64,000 bases of DNA from DASQFQ01 sp963811595 (GTDB lineage Bacteria > Actinomycetota > Thermoleophilia > Solirubrobacterales > Solirubrobacteraceae): assembly GCA_963811595.1 (NCBI GenBank), contig CAWERW010000013.1:124001-188000 (forward strand). Direction: 5' to 3'. Position numbers and translations under genes: made by a program. The notes below the pieces were generated by a model. The model saw only the letters and a program-made list of their open reading frames with translations, had not been told where the DNA came from and made no database searches. Shown here in pieces: positions 8,325-17,413 of this stretch (position 1 is the first letter of the stretch; every line of letters begins with the position of its first letter).

Positions 8325-9216
8325 CCTTGCGGTCCTCCATCGCGGCCTCGGACGCCCGGTCGTCGGCGCGCGTCTCGCCGCGCTCGGTGATCCGCGTGGC
8401 GGCGATCTCGGCCACCACCTCGTCGAGCGAGGTCGCCCGCGAGGCGACCGCGCCCGTGCAGCTCATGTCGCCGACCGTGCGGTAGCGCACCGACTCCACG
8501 AACACCTCCTCGCCCTCGGCCCGCTCGACGAACGAGGACTCCGCCAGCAGCATCCCGTCGCGCGAGAACACCGGCCGCTCGTGCGCGAGGTACAGCGACG
8601 GCACCTCGAGCTCCTCGCGCAGGATGTACTGCCAGACGTCGAGCTCGGTCCAGTTGCTCAAGGGGAACACGCGCAGGTGCTCGCCCGGCCCGACGCGCGT
8701 GTTGTAGAGATCCCACAGCTCGGGGCGCTGACGCCGCGGATCCCAGCCGCCGAAGTCGTCGCGCAGCGAGATCACCCGCTCCTTGGCCCGCGCCCGCTCC
8801 TCGTCGCGCCGCGCGCCGCCGAAGCAGGCGTCGAAGCGGTTCGCCTCGATCGCGTCGAGCAGCGTCGTCGTCTGCAGCCGGTTGCGCGACGCCCGCGGTC
8901 CGCGCTCCTCGACGACGCGCCCAAGATCGATCGACTCCTGGACCGAGGCGACGATCAGCCGCTCGCCCAGCTCCGCCACTCGCCGGTCGCGGAACTCCAG
9001 CACCTCCGGGAAGTTGTGCCCGGTGTCGACGTGCAGCAGCGGGAACGGGAAGCGCCCGGGCCGGAACGCCTTCTCGGCCAGCCGCAGCAGCACGATCGAG
9101 TCCTTGCCGCCGGAGAACAGCAACGCCGGCCGCTCGCGCTCCGCGGCGACCTCGCGCATGACGTGGACCGCCTCGGACTCGAGGTGGTCGAGATGGCTCA
9201 GACGTGCAGGCCGCAC
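8308..9216 (-). CDS. cysD: Sulfate adenylyltransferase subunit 2
   Basis: Catalytic ATP sulfurylase subunit; adenylates sulfate to APS with CysN. 302 aa, the same length as E. coli CysD. It opens LSHLDHLESEAVHVMREVAA, with the PP-loop SGGKDS at residues 35-40. RNRLQTTTL, FGGARRDEE and the FPLSNWTELDVW motif follow, and the protein ends DRKVAGYF as in the family. The start is GTG 9216, inside the last codons of cysH (19-bp overlap). This choice restores the conserved N terminus without adding the foreign frame upstream. It sits third in the sulfate assimilation operon. Confidence 0.96.
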   Translation of the reverse strand: MRPARLSHLDHLESEAVHVMREVAAERERPALLFSGGKDSIVLLRLAEKAFRPGRFPFPLLHVDTGHNFPEVLEFRDRRVAELGERLIVASVQESIDLGRVVEERGPRASRNRLQTTTLLDAIEANRFDACFGGARRDEERARAKERVISLRDDFGGWDPRRQRPELWDLYNTRVGPGEHLRVFPLSNWTELDVWQYILREELEVPSLYLAHERPVFSRDGMLLAESSFVERAEGEEVFVESVRYRTVGDMSCTGAVASRATSLDEVVAEIAATRITERGETRADDRASEAAMEDRKVAGYF

Positions 9217-9800
9217 TCGGTCTTCTCGCTCCCCGCCCAGCGACCCTCGCGGCCGCCGCCCGGCAGCGTGCAGTGCGTGCAGCCGATCGACGCGTAGCCG
9301 CGGTCGTGCAGCGGGTGCGAGGGCAGCCCGTGGTCCGCGATGTACGCCCACACGTCGCGCTCGGTCCACGAAGCGAGCGGGTTGAACTTCCACAGCCCGT
9401 GCTTGGCGTCCCAGCCGACCTCGTCGATGTCCGAGCGCGTCGGCGACTGCTCGCGCCGCATGCCCGTGATCCACGCGTCGAGCCCGCTCAGCGCCTCGTT
9501 GAGCGGCGCCACCTTGCGGATCGCGCAGCAGCCCGCCGGGTCGGTCTCCCACAGCCGGTCCGGCGGATCGGCCGCGGCGAACACCTCGACCTGCGTGCCG
9601 TACCGCTCCTCCACGCCACGCCAGTAGTCGTAGGTCTCGTCGAACAGCACACGCGTGTCGAGCGCGAACACCCGCGCGCCCGGCTCGACCTTGAAGAGCA
9701 GATCCAACAGGACCGTCTCCTCCTTCTGGAACGAGCAGGCGAGGGCCACGCGGGGGTGGAAGCGCTCCACCGCGTCCGCGATCACCGCCTCGGCGGTCAT
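9198..9800 (-). CDS. cysH: APS reductase, [4Fe-4S] type
   Basis: Reduces adenylyl sulfate to sulfite with thioredoxin or a similar donor. 200 aa. Both cysteine pairs that bind the iron-sulfur cluster are present (Cys91-Cys92 in AGCCAIRK and Cys174-x-x-Cys177 in GCTHC). The catalytic C-terminal Cys196 lies in KTECGLHV. The cluster cysteines mark it as an APS reductase and not a PAPS reductase, and no APS kinase is encoded beside it. The ATG at 9800 shares its A with the TGA of the sulfite reductase gene (TGATG), so the two are coupled. Confidence 0.95.
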   Translation of the reverse strand: MTAEAVIADAVERFHPRVALACSFQKEETVLLDLLFKVEPGARVFALDTRVLFDETYDYWRGVEERYGTQVEVFAAADPPDRLWETDPAGCCAIRKVAPLNEALSGLDAWITGMRREQSPTRSDIDEVGWDAKHGLWKFNPLASWTERDVWAYIADHGLPSHPLHDRGYASIGCTHCTLPGGGREGRWAGSEKTECGLHV

Positions 9801-11377
9801 CAGGCCTCGACCTCCTCGGGCGTCAGCTGCTCCGTCCACCACTCGGGCTGCGTGCGCCCGGCGAAGTCGCGGAACGTCTCGCCCTCGTCGTGCGACGTCT
9901 CGTACAGGGAGAAGATCCGCAGCAGCGTCTGGTCGAGCTCGTAGTGCGGGACCTTCTTGAGCACGACGTCGCCGAAGCGCGGGTCGGGCCCGAGCCGGCC
10001 GCCGATGCGGATGTCCATCGCCTCGATGAACTCGCCGTCGACCTTCTTGAGCACGCCCTCGATCCCGACGTCGGCGATCTGGTGCTGGGCGCAGCTCGAC
10101 GAGCAGCCCGCGAAGTGCAGGCGGAAGTCCTCGCCGTGGCCGTTCTTGACGACGTGGGCGTCGAGGAACTTGGCGATCTCCGCCGCGCGCTCCTTCGTGT
10201 GGACCTTGGCGAGCCCGCAGAACTCCTTGCCGGTGCAGGTCTGCAGGCCGCGCGTGAACAGCTCGGGTGACGGTGAGAGCTCGGCGGCGAGCGGCTCGGC
10301 CAGCAGCTCCGCCACGCGCTCGTTGGGGATCCACGGCAGCAGCACGTTCTGCTGGTGGGTGAGCCGGACCTCGGGCACCGTCGCGTACTCGCGGGCGAGC
10401 CGCACGAGCTCGCGCAGCTGGTCGCCGCGCAGGCGCCCGACCGGGACGCAGAAGCCGACCGCGGAGTGCGCGCCGTCGGTCTGCGGCGTCACGCCGATGT
10501 GGTCGTGGCCGCGCAGGTCGGGGGCGACGCGGGCGGCGCGCCGCACGTCATGCCCGAGCCGCTCGACGAGCTGCTCGCGCAGGCCGTCGGGCCCGATCGC
10601 GTCGACGAGGAACTTCAGCCGCGCCTTGCCGCGCTTGGCCCGGTTCTCGTCGGAGTCGCGGAAGATCGCGGTGATGCCGGCGACGACCTCGGGCGCCTCC
10701 TCGGGGGAGACGAAGACGTCGATCGAGCGCGAGAAGCGCGGCGCGCTCGAGAGCCCGCCGCCGACGCGGATGTTGAACCCGGGCGTGCCGTCCTCGTGGA
10801 TCGCGCCCGACAGCGAGACGTCGTTGATGAGCCCGCGCGCGCAGTCCTCGCGGCAGCCCGTGACCGAGATCTTGTACTTGCGCGGGAGGTTCGAGTAGAG
10901 CTTGTTGTCGAGGAAGTACGCGTGGATCGCCTCGGCCGTCGCGTGGCCGTCGGCGATCTGCTCGTGGCCGATGCCGGCGAGCGTGCAGCCGACGACGTTG
11001 CGGGTGATGTCGCCGCACGCGCCGGAGGTCGTGAGCCCGACCGCGTCCAGCCGCGCGAACAGCTCCGGGATCTGGTCGAGCCGCAGCCAGTGGTTCTGGA
11101 AGCACTGGCGCGTCGTGCAGTCGATGATCCCGCGCGCGTACTCGTCGGTGATGTCGGCCATCACCTCGGCCTGGTCGGCGGTCAGCACGCCCTGCACGAC
11201 CTTCGTGCGGAGCATGAAGTGGCCGTCCTTCGTGTTGTGCGCATACAGCCCGTACCACTTGAGCCGCATGAGGTCGTCGTCGTCGAGGGACTCCCAGCCG
11301 ACCTCCGCCGCCCGCATCAGCGCCGGATAGACGTCGAGGCCGTCCTTCTCGTGCTTCGCGCGCTCGAACTTGTTCAT
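9800..11377 (-). CDS. Ferredoxin-dependent sulfite/nitrite reductase
   Basis: Six-electron siroheme/[4Fe-4S] reductase; its place before cysH-cysD-cysN makes sulfite to sulfide the likely reaction. 525 aa from the chosen ATG. The cluster and siroheme cysteines are in place at 381, 387 (CTGKEFC) and 425, 429 (CSSSC), after two nitrite/sulfite reductase half-repeats. The start MNKFERAKHEKDG is preferred over one four codons upstream, because that one would fall inside a TAGTTT -10-like box (11388-11393). It is first in the operon. A short dyad (ATCCGGAT, 11404-11411) lies just upstream and could be an operator. Nitrite as alternative substrate cannot be ruled out from sequence. Confidence 0.92.
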   Translation of the reverse strand: MNKFERAKHEKDGLDVYPALMRAAEVGWESLDDDDLMRLKWYGLYAHNTKDGHFMLRTKVVQGVLTADQAEVMADITDEYARGIIDCTTRQCFQNHWLRLDQIPELFARLDAVGLTTSGACGDITRNVVGCTLAGIGHEQIADGHATAEAIHAYFLDNKLYSNLPRKYKISVTGCREDCARGLINDVSLSGAIHEDGTPGFNIRVGGGLSSAPRFSRSIDVFVSPEEAPEVVAGITAIFRDSDENRAKRGKARLKFLVDAIGPDGLREQLVERLGHDVRRAARVAPDLRGHDHIGVTPQTDGAHSAVGFCVPVGRLRGDQLRELVRLAREYATVPEVRLTHQQNVLLPWIPNERVAELLAEPLAAELSPSPELFTRGLQTCTGKEFCGLAKVHTKERAAEIAKFLDAHVVKNGHGEDFRLHFAGCSSSCAQHQIADVGIEGVLKKVDGEFIEAMDIRIGGRLGPDPRFGDVVLKKVPHYELDQTLLRIFSLYETSHDEGETFRDFAGRTQPEWWTEQLTPEEVEA

Positions 11378-11419
11378 GGGACCGGGCAAACTAGCAAAAC
11401 CCGATCCGGATTAGGAAAT

Positions 11420-12964
11420 TTAACTCAGGCGGCACACCCGGAACGTCACGAACAGGCTCTTCTTGGGGCTTCGTCCGCGCTTGACCTTGATGAACGCGCG
11501 GGCGCGCAGGCGGACCGCCGAGCCGGGCACGCTGTTCGCCCGCACGCGCAGCGTCTGGCGGAACGGCGCCCTGCGGTCGATCTTCACGCGGCGCTTCCCG
11601 ATGTAGAAGTCGGTCCGCCGGACCTTCACGAACAGGTTGCCCTTGCGCTTCTGGCGCTTCCACTTGAGCGTGGCCACGAACGTGCCGCCGCGCCGGACGC
11701 AGCCGCGCGGGCCGGTGAGCGTCACGTTGCCGCCGCGGACGCTGACGGTGCGCCGCACCGGCCGCGCCGGCGTCGTCGTCGGCGGAGTCGTGGTGCCAGG
11801 GGGCGTCGTCGTGCCCGGCCCCGGGCCGGCGGGCGGCGGCACGAACTCGCCGATCGGCTCGAGCGAAGCGGCGCGGATCGTCTCGCCCTCGTCCTGCCAG
11901 ACCGCGAAGCCGCTGCCGTCGGTCGCCAGGCCGGCGTCGAGGCGCGACGCCAGGCCCTCGGTCGTCGCGAAGGTGACGGGCGCCGCGAACGTCGCGCCGC
12001 GGTCGGTCGAGCGCGCGACCCGCAGCCGCCGGAAGGACTCGCCATCCTGCGCGTTGCGGCGCCAGACCGCGGCCACCGTGGCCGCAGGGCCGACCGCGAG
12101 GTCGTGCATGTAGCCCGTGTCGCCGCCGCCGACCTCGATGGGCGGCGCGAACCCGGTGCCGGTCCACTTGCGCACGCGGATGCGGGTGTCGACGGAGAGG
12201 CCCGTCTCCTGGTTGAGCACGAACGCCTCGCCGCCGCCATGGCCGACATGCGCGTCCTCGCCCGCGCCGAGGTCCTGCGCCGCGCCCCAGTTCGCGGTCA
12301 CGCTCGGGTCCGCCCCGGGCGGGAGCCGCCACCAGAAGGTGCGGTCGAGGTCGTCCGCCGCGGCGATCAGCCCCCCGTCTCCGGTGTTCGCGGCGGCGAA
12401 GTTGTAGGCGCCGCCGCCGGACGGGTTGGCGTCGTCCGTGAAAGCGGCCTCCGTCCCGTTGACCGCCGCGCCGAACACGCACCGGCCGACGTTCCAGCCC
12501 ACGAACGTGATCTGACCGATCTGCGGGCCGAGCAGCGGCTCGGTGGAATCGGTGCAGCGACCGCGGTTGTAGACCTTCGTCCCGGCGTTCCACGTGTTGC
12601 CGAGGTCGGTGGACGTCCAGAGGTACGCGTCGCTCTCGACGTAGCGCGACATCGCGATGTGCAACGTCGATCCGCCCGCCCCGAGGACCAGGAAGGGCTC
12701 GTCGACGGCGCCGTCGGCGCCCCACGGCCCCGTGAGGTCGCGGGCGCCCGTGCACGCCGTGCCGCCGCGCGGCACCTTGCAGTAGTGGACGATGTCGTTC
12801 TCCGGGTTGACGTCGTCGGTCCACACGACGTGCAGCGTGCCGCCGGGGTCGACGTAGCCGTCGACGTCCTTGGCGCCGGTCGCGATCTGGAAGGAGGGTC
12901 CGGCCTGTGCGGGTGGCGCGAGCAGCGCGCAGGCGAGCGCCGTCGCGAGGAGGAGACGCTTCAT
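11420..12964 (-). CDS. Exported BNR/sialidase-like beta-propeller protein
   Basis: 514 aa with a Sec signal peptide (MKRLLLATALACALLAPPAQA). The body (about 25-380) has repeated strands and Asp-box-like elements such as STDLGNTWNAG and STDRGATFAAP, as in sialidase-type propellers, but no full set of sialidase catalytic residues that I can identify. A Thr/Pro/Gly linker (about 390-415) leads to a basic C-terminal beta domain with a cysteine at each end (GPRGCVRRGG and FRVCRLS). Such Arg/Lys-rich tails recur in exported proteins of this window. A secreted binding or surface protein is the safest call. ATG 12964 begins the signal peptide. Confidence 0.75.
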   Translation of the reverse strand: MKRLLLATALACALLAPPAQAGPSFQIATGAKDVDGYVDPGGTLHVVWTDDVNPENDIVHYCKVPRGGTACTGARDLTGPWGADGAVDEPFLVLGAGGSTLHIAMSRYVESDAYLWTSTDLGNTWNAGTKVYNRGRCTDSTEPLLGPQIGQITFVGWNVGRCVFGAAVNGTEAAFTDDANPSGGGAYNFAAANTGDGGLIAAADDLDRTFWWRLPPGADPSVTANWGAAQDLGAGEDAHVGHGGGEAFVLNQETGLSVDTRIRVRKWTGTGFAPPIEVGGGDTGYMHDLAVGPAATVAAVWRRNAQDGESFRRLRVARSTDRGATFAAPVTFATTEGLASRLDAGLATDGSGFAVWQDEGETIRAASLEPIGEFVPPPAGPGPGTTTPPGTTTPPTTTPARPVRRTVSVRGGNVTLTGPRGCVRRGGTFVATLKWKRQKRKGNLFVKVRRTDFYIGKRRVKIDRRAPFRQTLRVRANSVPGSAVRLRARAFIKVKRGRSPKKSLFVTFRVCRLS

Positions 12965-13000
12965 GCGCGCGATCCTCTGCGATCCGGCGCGGCGGCGCAA

Positions 13001-13945
<945 letters not shown>

Positions 13946-13953
13946 CGCCGCCG

Positions 13954-13963
13954 ATCCTAGACT
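13954..13963. promoter_or_regulatory. Two overlapping, back-to-back -10 boxes
   Basis: ATCCTAGACT holds TAGGAT on the minus strand (13954-13959, 8 nt before the ligC ATG) and TAGACT on the plus strand (13958-13963, 7 nt before the pentapeptide-protein ATG). Both match the actinobacterial TANNNT -10 pattern at the distance that gives leaderless transcripts. The boxes share two base pairs, so only one polymerase can bind at a time. No convincing -35 on either side. Confidence 0.55.
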
Positions 13964-13970
13964 CCGCCCG

Positions 13971-14471
13971 ATGGAGGTGTGGGAGGACCGCGACTTCGCG
14001 GGCACCGAGCAGCGGCGCTGGCAGCTCAAGGAGGTGAGCATGCGCAACTGCGACCTCGCGAACGTCGAGGCGCCCTACAGCGAGTGGCGCGTCGTCGAGC
14101 TGCGCGGCTGCCGCCTGACGGGCTTCGACCTGCGCGACTCGAGCGGGCTGCACGTGCTGTTCGAGGACTGCCGCGCCGACCTCATGAGCCTCCGCTCGGC
14201 CCGGCTCGAGGGCGCGATCTTCCGCGACTGCGTGCTCACCGGCCTCGACCTCTCGGGCGCCGACCTGCGCGGCGCGCGCTTCGAGCGCTGCGACCTCACG
14301 GAGGCCGAGCTGCGCGAGGCGCGGCTGGAGGGCGCGGTGCTCGACGGCTGCCGGCTGGCGGGCGTCAAGGGCGCGCTCGCCCTGCGCAGGACGAGGATGC
14401 GCTGGGACGACGTGGTCGAGCTCGCGCCGTCGTTCGCGGGCGCGCTCGAGATCGAGCTGATCGAGGAATGA
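13971..14471 (+). CDS. Pentapeptide repeat protein
   Basis: 166-aa right-handed beta-helix protein. Tandem A(D/N)Lxx-type pentapeptides run from about residue 26 to 125, for example CDLANVEAP, CRADLMSLRSARLEGAIF and LDLSGADLRGARFERCDL. Some members mimic DNA and protect gyrase (Qnr, MfpA). At about 20 repeats this one is shorter than those, and no direct sign of gyrase binding is visible. It overlaps the next gene by four bases (ATGA), indicating coupled translation. Confidence 0.9.
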   Translation: MEVWEDRDFAGTEQRRWQLKEVSMRNCDLANVEAPYSEWRVVELRGCRLTGFDLRDSSGLHVLFEDCRADLMSLRSARLEGAIFRDCVLTGLDLSGADLRGARFERCDLTEAELREARLEGAVLDGCRLAGVKGALALRRTRMRWDDVVELAPSFAGALEIELIEE

Positions 14472-15430
14472 GGCTGCTCGTCATCGGCGGGACGGTGTTC
14501 CTCGGCCGCCATGTGGTGGCGGACGCGCTCGCGCGCGGGCACGCCGTCACCGTCTTCCACCGCGGGCTCCACGGCCGCGCGCCGGACGGCGCGGAGACGC
14601 TGATCGGCGACCGCACGAGCGACCTGTCGGCGCTCGAGGGACGCGAGTGGGACGCGGTGATCGACACCTGCGGCTTCGCCCCAGCGGACGTCGCGCTGAC
14701 CGCCGGCGCGCTGGCGGACCGTGTCGGCCACTACGGCTTCGTCTCCTCGTGCTCGGCCTACGCGGACTGGCCGCACGCGCCGGTCAGCGAGGACTCGCCG
14801 CTGTTCGAGGGCGACGAGCCCGAGTACGGCCCGCTGAAGGCGGCCTGCGAGCGCGCCGCCGAGGCCGCGATGCCCGGCCGCGTGCTCGTCGCGCGCGCCG
14901 GCGTGATCGTCGGGCCGCACGAGAACATCGGCCGCCTGCCGTGGTGGCTGCGACGGCTCGCGCAGGGCGGGGAGACGCTCGCGCCCGGCCCGCCCGAGGC
15001 CGAGCTGCAGCTGATCGACGCGCGCGACCTGGCGGCCTGGATGCTGGACATGGCCGAGGCCGGCGGGACCGGCGCCTTCAACGCGGTCGCCCAGCCGGGC
15101 TCGGCCAGGTGGGGCGAGCTGCTCGCCCACGCGCGCGAGGTCACCGGCAGCCGCGCCGAGCTGCGCTGGGTCGCCCCGGAGCTGATCGAGGCGCGCGTCG
15201 AGGAGCCGTGGGAGGCGCTGCCGCTGTGGCCGATCCCGTCGCTGCCCGGGCTCTACGGGATCGCCGCGCAGCGTGCCGCGCGCGCCGGGCTGACGCTGCG
15301 GTCGCTGCACGAGACGATCGCCGACACGTGGGCGTGGCTCTCGGCCGGCGGCGAGCTCGACCCCTGGCGCTCGGAGCTGCGCGCCGGCGGGCTCTCGCCC
15401 GAGTCCGAGCGCGCCTTGCTGCGCAGCTGA
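14468..15430 (+). CDS. NAD-dependent epimerase/dehydratase family (extended SDR) protein
   Basis: 320 aa. Rossmann motif GGTVFLGRH at residues 7-15, then VIDTCGF and the FVSSCSAYADW strand. The usual YxxxK is seen as EYGPLKAACE. This matches the 'NAD-dependent epimerase, isoflavone-reductase-like' group in actinobacteria, whose substrates are mostly unknown. The C-terminal half contains LQLIDARDLAAWMLDMAE, a motif of the group. ATG 14468 overlaps the pentapeptide stop. Its last 178 bp are antisense to the C-terminal tail of the convergent EamA gene. Confidence 0.85.
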   Translation: MRLLVIGGTVFLGRHVVADALARGHAVTVFHRGLHGRAPDGAETLIGDRTSDLSALEGREWDAVIDTCGFAPADVALTAGALADRVGHYGFVSSCSAYADWPHAPVSEDSPLFEGDEPEYGPLKAACERAAEAAMPGRVLVARAGVIVGPHENIGRLPWWLRRLAQGGETLAPGPPEAELQLIDARDLAAWMLDMAEAGGTGAFNAVAQPGSARWGELLAHAREVTGSRAELRWVAPELIEARVEEPWEALPLWPIPSLPGLYGIAAQRAARAGLTLRSLHETIADTWAWLSAGGELDPWRSELRAGGLSPESERALLRS

Positions 15431-16269
15431 AGCAGGACGACGGCGGCGAGCACGAGCGCGCCGCCCGCGAGCTGGAGCGGGCCGAGCGTCTCGCCGAGGA
15501 CGACGAACGCGAGCGCGACGGTGAACAGGGGCTCGACGGTCGAGGCGATCGACGCCGTCGACGGCCCGACGCGCGCGAGCCCGGCCATGAACATCGCGAT
15601 CGGCAGGACGGTCGAGACCGACGCGATCAGCGCGATCCACATCACGCCTTCTCCGCTCGCGTGGATGCCGCCGCTGAGCAGCGCCACGACGGTGAAGCCG
15701 AGCGCCGCGCCGGTGGCGACGCTGGCCGCGAACGCCAGCGGCGACGTGGTCTCGGACGCGCGGTCGGAGCCGAGGATGAAGCCGGTGTAGAAGACGGCGC
15801 AGCCGAACGCCATCGCCGCGCCCAGCCAGTCGATCGTCCCGGTGCCGCCGCCGACCACGAGCGCGACGCCGCCCGAGGCGAGCGCCAGCGCGGCGAGCTT
15901 GCGGCGGCTGGCCCGCTCGCGCCCCAGCGCGAACGCCGCCACCGTCACGAGCGCGGGGTAGGTGTAGAGGATCAGCGAGGCGAGGCTGACGTCGATCCGC
16001 TGGATCGAGCCGAAGTAGAGGCCGGCCTGGACCGAGTAGCCGAACAGGCCCAGCAGCCCGCCGAGCGCGACGCCGCGCAGCGAGCCGAGCGGGCGGCGCC
16101 GGAGCCCGATCAGCGCCCACAGCATCCCCGCGGCGATGAGGAAGCGCAGCGCGAGCATCGGGGTGAGCTCGACGCCTGCCTCGAAGGCCTTGCGGCCGAA
16201 GATCGGCATCGCGGCGAAGCCGGCGGCCGAGATCAGACAAAGAAAGAGCCCCTCGCGCTCGCGTTGCAT
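15253..16269 (-). CDS. EamA/DMT-superfamily transporter
   Basis: 338-aa integral membrane exporter with ten predicted helices in two EamA halves: first half about 7-135 (GLFLCLISAAGFAAMPIFGR to SGGVALVVGG), second about 145-275 ending LAGGALVLAAVVLLQL. Typical substrates are amino acids or metabolites; none can be assigned. After the last helix a hydrophilic tail of about 60 residues (SDSGESPPARSSERQG onward) reads through DNA that is antisense to the convergent SDR gene. That tail may be an accident of a lost stop. The ATG lies inside a long inverted repeat (16246-16290). A 39-codon membrane-peptide gene starts just upstream on the same strand. Confidence 0.88.
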   Translation of the reverse strand: MQREREGLFLCLISAAGFAAMPIFGRKAFEAGVELTPMLALRFLIAAGMLWALIGLRRRPLGSLRGVALGGLLGLFGYSVQAGLYFGSIQRIDVSLASLILYTYPALVTVAAFALGRERASRRKLAALALASGGVALVVGGGTGTIDWLGAAMAFGCAVFYTGFILGSDRASETTSPLAFAASVATGAALGFTVVALLSGGIHASGEGVMWIALIASVSTVLPIAMFMAGLARVGPSTASIASTVEPLFTVALAFVVLGETLGPLQLAGGALVLAAVVLLQLRSKARSDSGESPPARSSERQGSSSPPAESHAHVSAIVSCSDRSVSPARAARCAAIP

Positions 16270-16290
16270 ACGGCCAGGCGGGAGGGGCTC
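16246..16290. promoter_or_regulatory. 9-bp inverted repeat enclosing the EamA start codon
   Basis: GAGCCCCTC (16246-16254) and GAGGGGCTC (16282-16290) are perfect inverted copies 27 nt apart; the EamA ATG (16267-16269) is in the loop. In the mRNA the leader would pair with codons 6-8 or so. It could tune translation; no riboswitch class is recognised. Confidence 0.4.
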
Positions 16291-16319
16291 AGTGGTTATG
16301 AAGTGTCACGCGGGAGGTC

Positions 16320-16439
16320 CTAGGAGAGGTGACGGCGCTCGTCGAAGCCGGGGCGGGTGTCCGCTCCGTACTTCATGGCGAGTGCGTCGACCGCGCCCAT
16401 GACCGCCAGCGGGACAGCGATGGCGATGAGAGTGATCAT
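16320..16439 (-). CDS. 39-residue single-pass membrane peptide
   Basis: ATG 16437-16439 to TAG 16320-16322. Residues 2-21 are hydrophobic (ITLIAIAVPLAVMGAVDAL), followed by a polar tail that contains YGADTRPGFDERRHLS. Short actinobacterial peptides with one membrane helix and an '(S/T)R(P/D)GFD' tail are familiar to me from other genomes, often unannotated, with no known function. A GATACT box ends 6 bp before the ATG, which suggests a leaderless mRNA. The stop lies 50 bp before the EamA gene on the same strand. Codon use matches the surrounding genes. Confidence 0.65.
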   Translation of the reverse strand: MITLIAIAVPLAVMGAVDALAMKYGADTRPGFDERRHLS

Positions 16440-16496
16440 GTGATCAGTATCGGGCATTGTGCGTCATCGCTGTAGGCTTGGTTGACTACTGCATCA

Positions 16497-16511
16497 ATAG
16501 GAAAAACCTAT
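16497..16511. promoter_or_regulatory. LysR-type T-N11-A operator over the LysR start codon
   Basis: ATAGGAAAAACCTAT is a perfect 5-bp inverted repeat with a 5-bp AT spacer and fits the T-N11-A rule (T16498, A16510). Its last bases include the A and T of the LysR ATG. A TTGACT box lies just upstream (16482-16487). Autoregulation by the LysR protein is the natural reading. Confidence 0.55.
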
Positions 16512-17403
16512 GACACTCCAGCAGCTCGAATACTTCCTCGCCGCGGTCGAGCATCGCTCGTTCTCGGCGGCCGCAGCAGCCTTGCACATGGCGCAGCCGA
16601 GCCTGTCCGAGCAGATCCGCAGGCTCGAGGGCGAGCTGGGCGCGCCGCTGTTCGTGCGCGCCCGCCGGCTCCAGCTCACCGAGGCGGGCCGGCTCTTCCA
16701 GCCGGAGGCCGAGCGCACGCTCGCGGCCGCCCAGGAGGCGATCGACTCCGTCCGCGAGGTGCGCGAGCTCGAGGCCGGCACCGCCACGTTCGGCACGTTC
16801 GGCAACGCGCCCTACTACCTGCTCTCGGACCTCGTCCACGACTTCCGCAAGCGCTACCCGCACGTGCGCGTGCGGCTGATCGGGCAGAACTCGTCGGAGG
16901 TCGCCGACTCCGTGCGCGACGGGCACATCGAGGGCGGGCTGATCGTGCTCCCGATCGACGACCGCGGGCTCGACGTCACGCCGGCGATCGACGACGACCT
17001 CCTCTACATGTCGCGCGACCCCGAGCGCGTCAAGTCGCCGATGACGATCGAGCGCCTCGCCGAGGCGCCGCTGATCCTCTACGACGCGCGCTTCGGGTGG
17101 GACGACCCGACCCGGCGCCAGCTCGCCGAGCGCGCCCAGCGCGCCGGCGTGACGATCGAGCCGCAGATCGAGGTCGAGTACGTCGAGGCCGCGCTGGATC
17201 TGGCGTTGCGCGGGCTCGGCGACACGATCGGCACGCGCCGCGTGGCGCTCGGCCGCTCGGTCTCGCGGCGGCTGCACACCGTTCCGTTCGACCCGCCGAT
17301 CGTCGACACGTTCGCGTTCATCACCCGCCGCAACGCCCACCTCTCGCCCGCAACGCGCGCGTTCATGGAGCTCGCCGCGAAACGGATGGAGGCGCTTCAT
17401 TAG
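16510..17403 (+). CDS. LysR-family transcriptional regulator
   Basis: 297 aa. Residues 1-60 are the winged helix (LQQLEYFLAAVEHRSFSAAA, AQPSLSEQIRRLEGELG, LFVRARR). A linker helix follows, and the periplasmic-binding-like effector domain covers about 90-290 (GTATFGTFGNAPYYLL at its start). It has no paired redox cysteines, so it is not OxyR despite the ATAG-N7-CTAT site over its start. Its target is probably the divergent peptide/EamA pair, as is common for LysR regulators next to exporters. The ligand is unknown. Confidence 0.92.
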   Translation: MTLQQLEYFLAAVEHRSFSAAAAALHMAQPSLSEQIRRLEGELGAPLFVRARRLQLTEAGRLFQPEAERTLAAAQEAIDSVREVRELEAGTATFGTFGNAPYYLLSDLVHDFRKRYPHVRVRLIGQNSSEVADSVRDGHIEGGLIVLPIDDRGLDVTPAIDDDLLYMSRDPERVKSPMTIERLAEAPLILYDARFGWDDPTRRQLAERAQRAGVTIEPQIEVEYVEAALDLALRGLGDTIGTRRVALGRSVSRRLHTVPFDPPIVDTFAFITRRNAHLSPATRAFMELAAKRMEALH

Positions 17404-17413
17404 GATCAAGGTC

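Noticed and set aside
16497..16511. OxyR site and OxyR identity for the adjacent LysR gene
   Set aside because: ATAG-N7-CTAT is half of an OxyR site, but the protein lacks the paired redox cysteines, and T-N11-A is general for LysR regulators.
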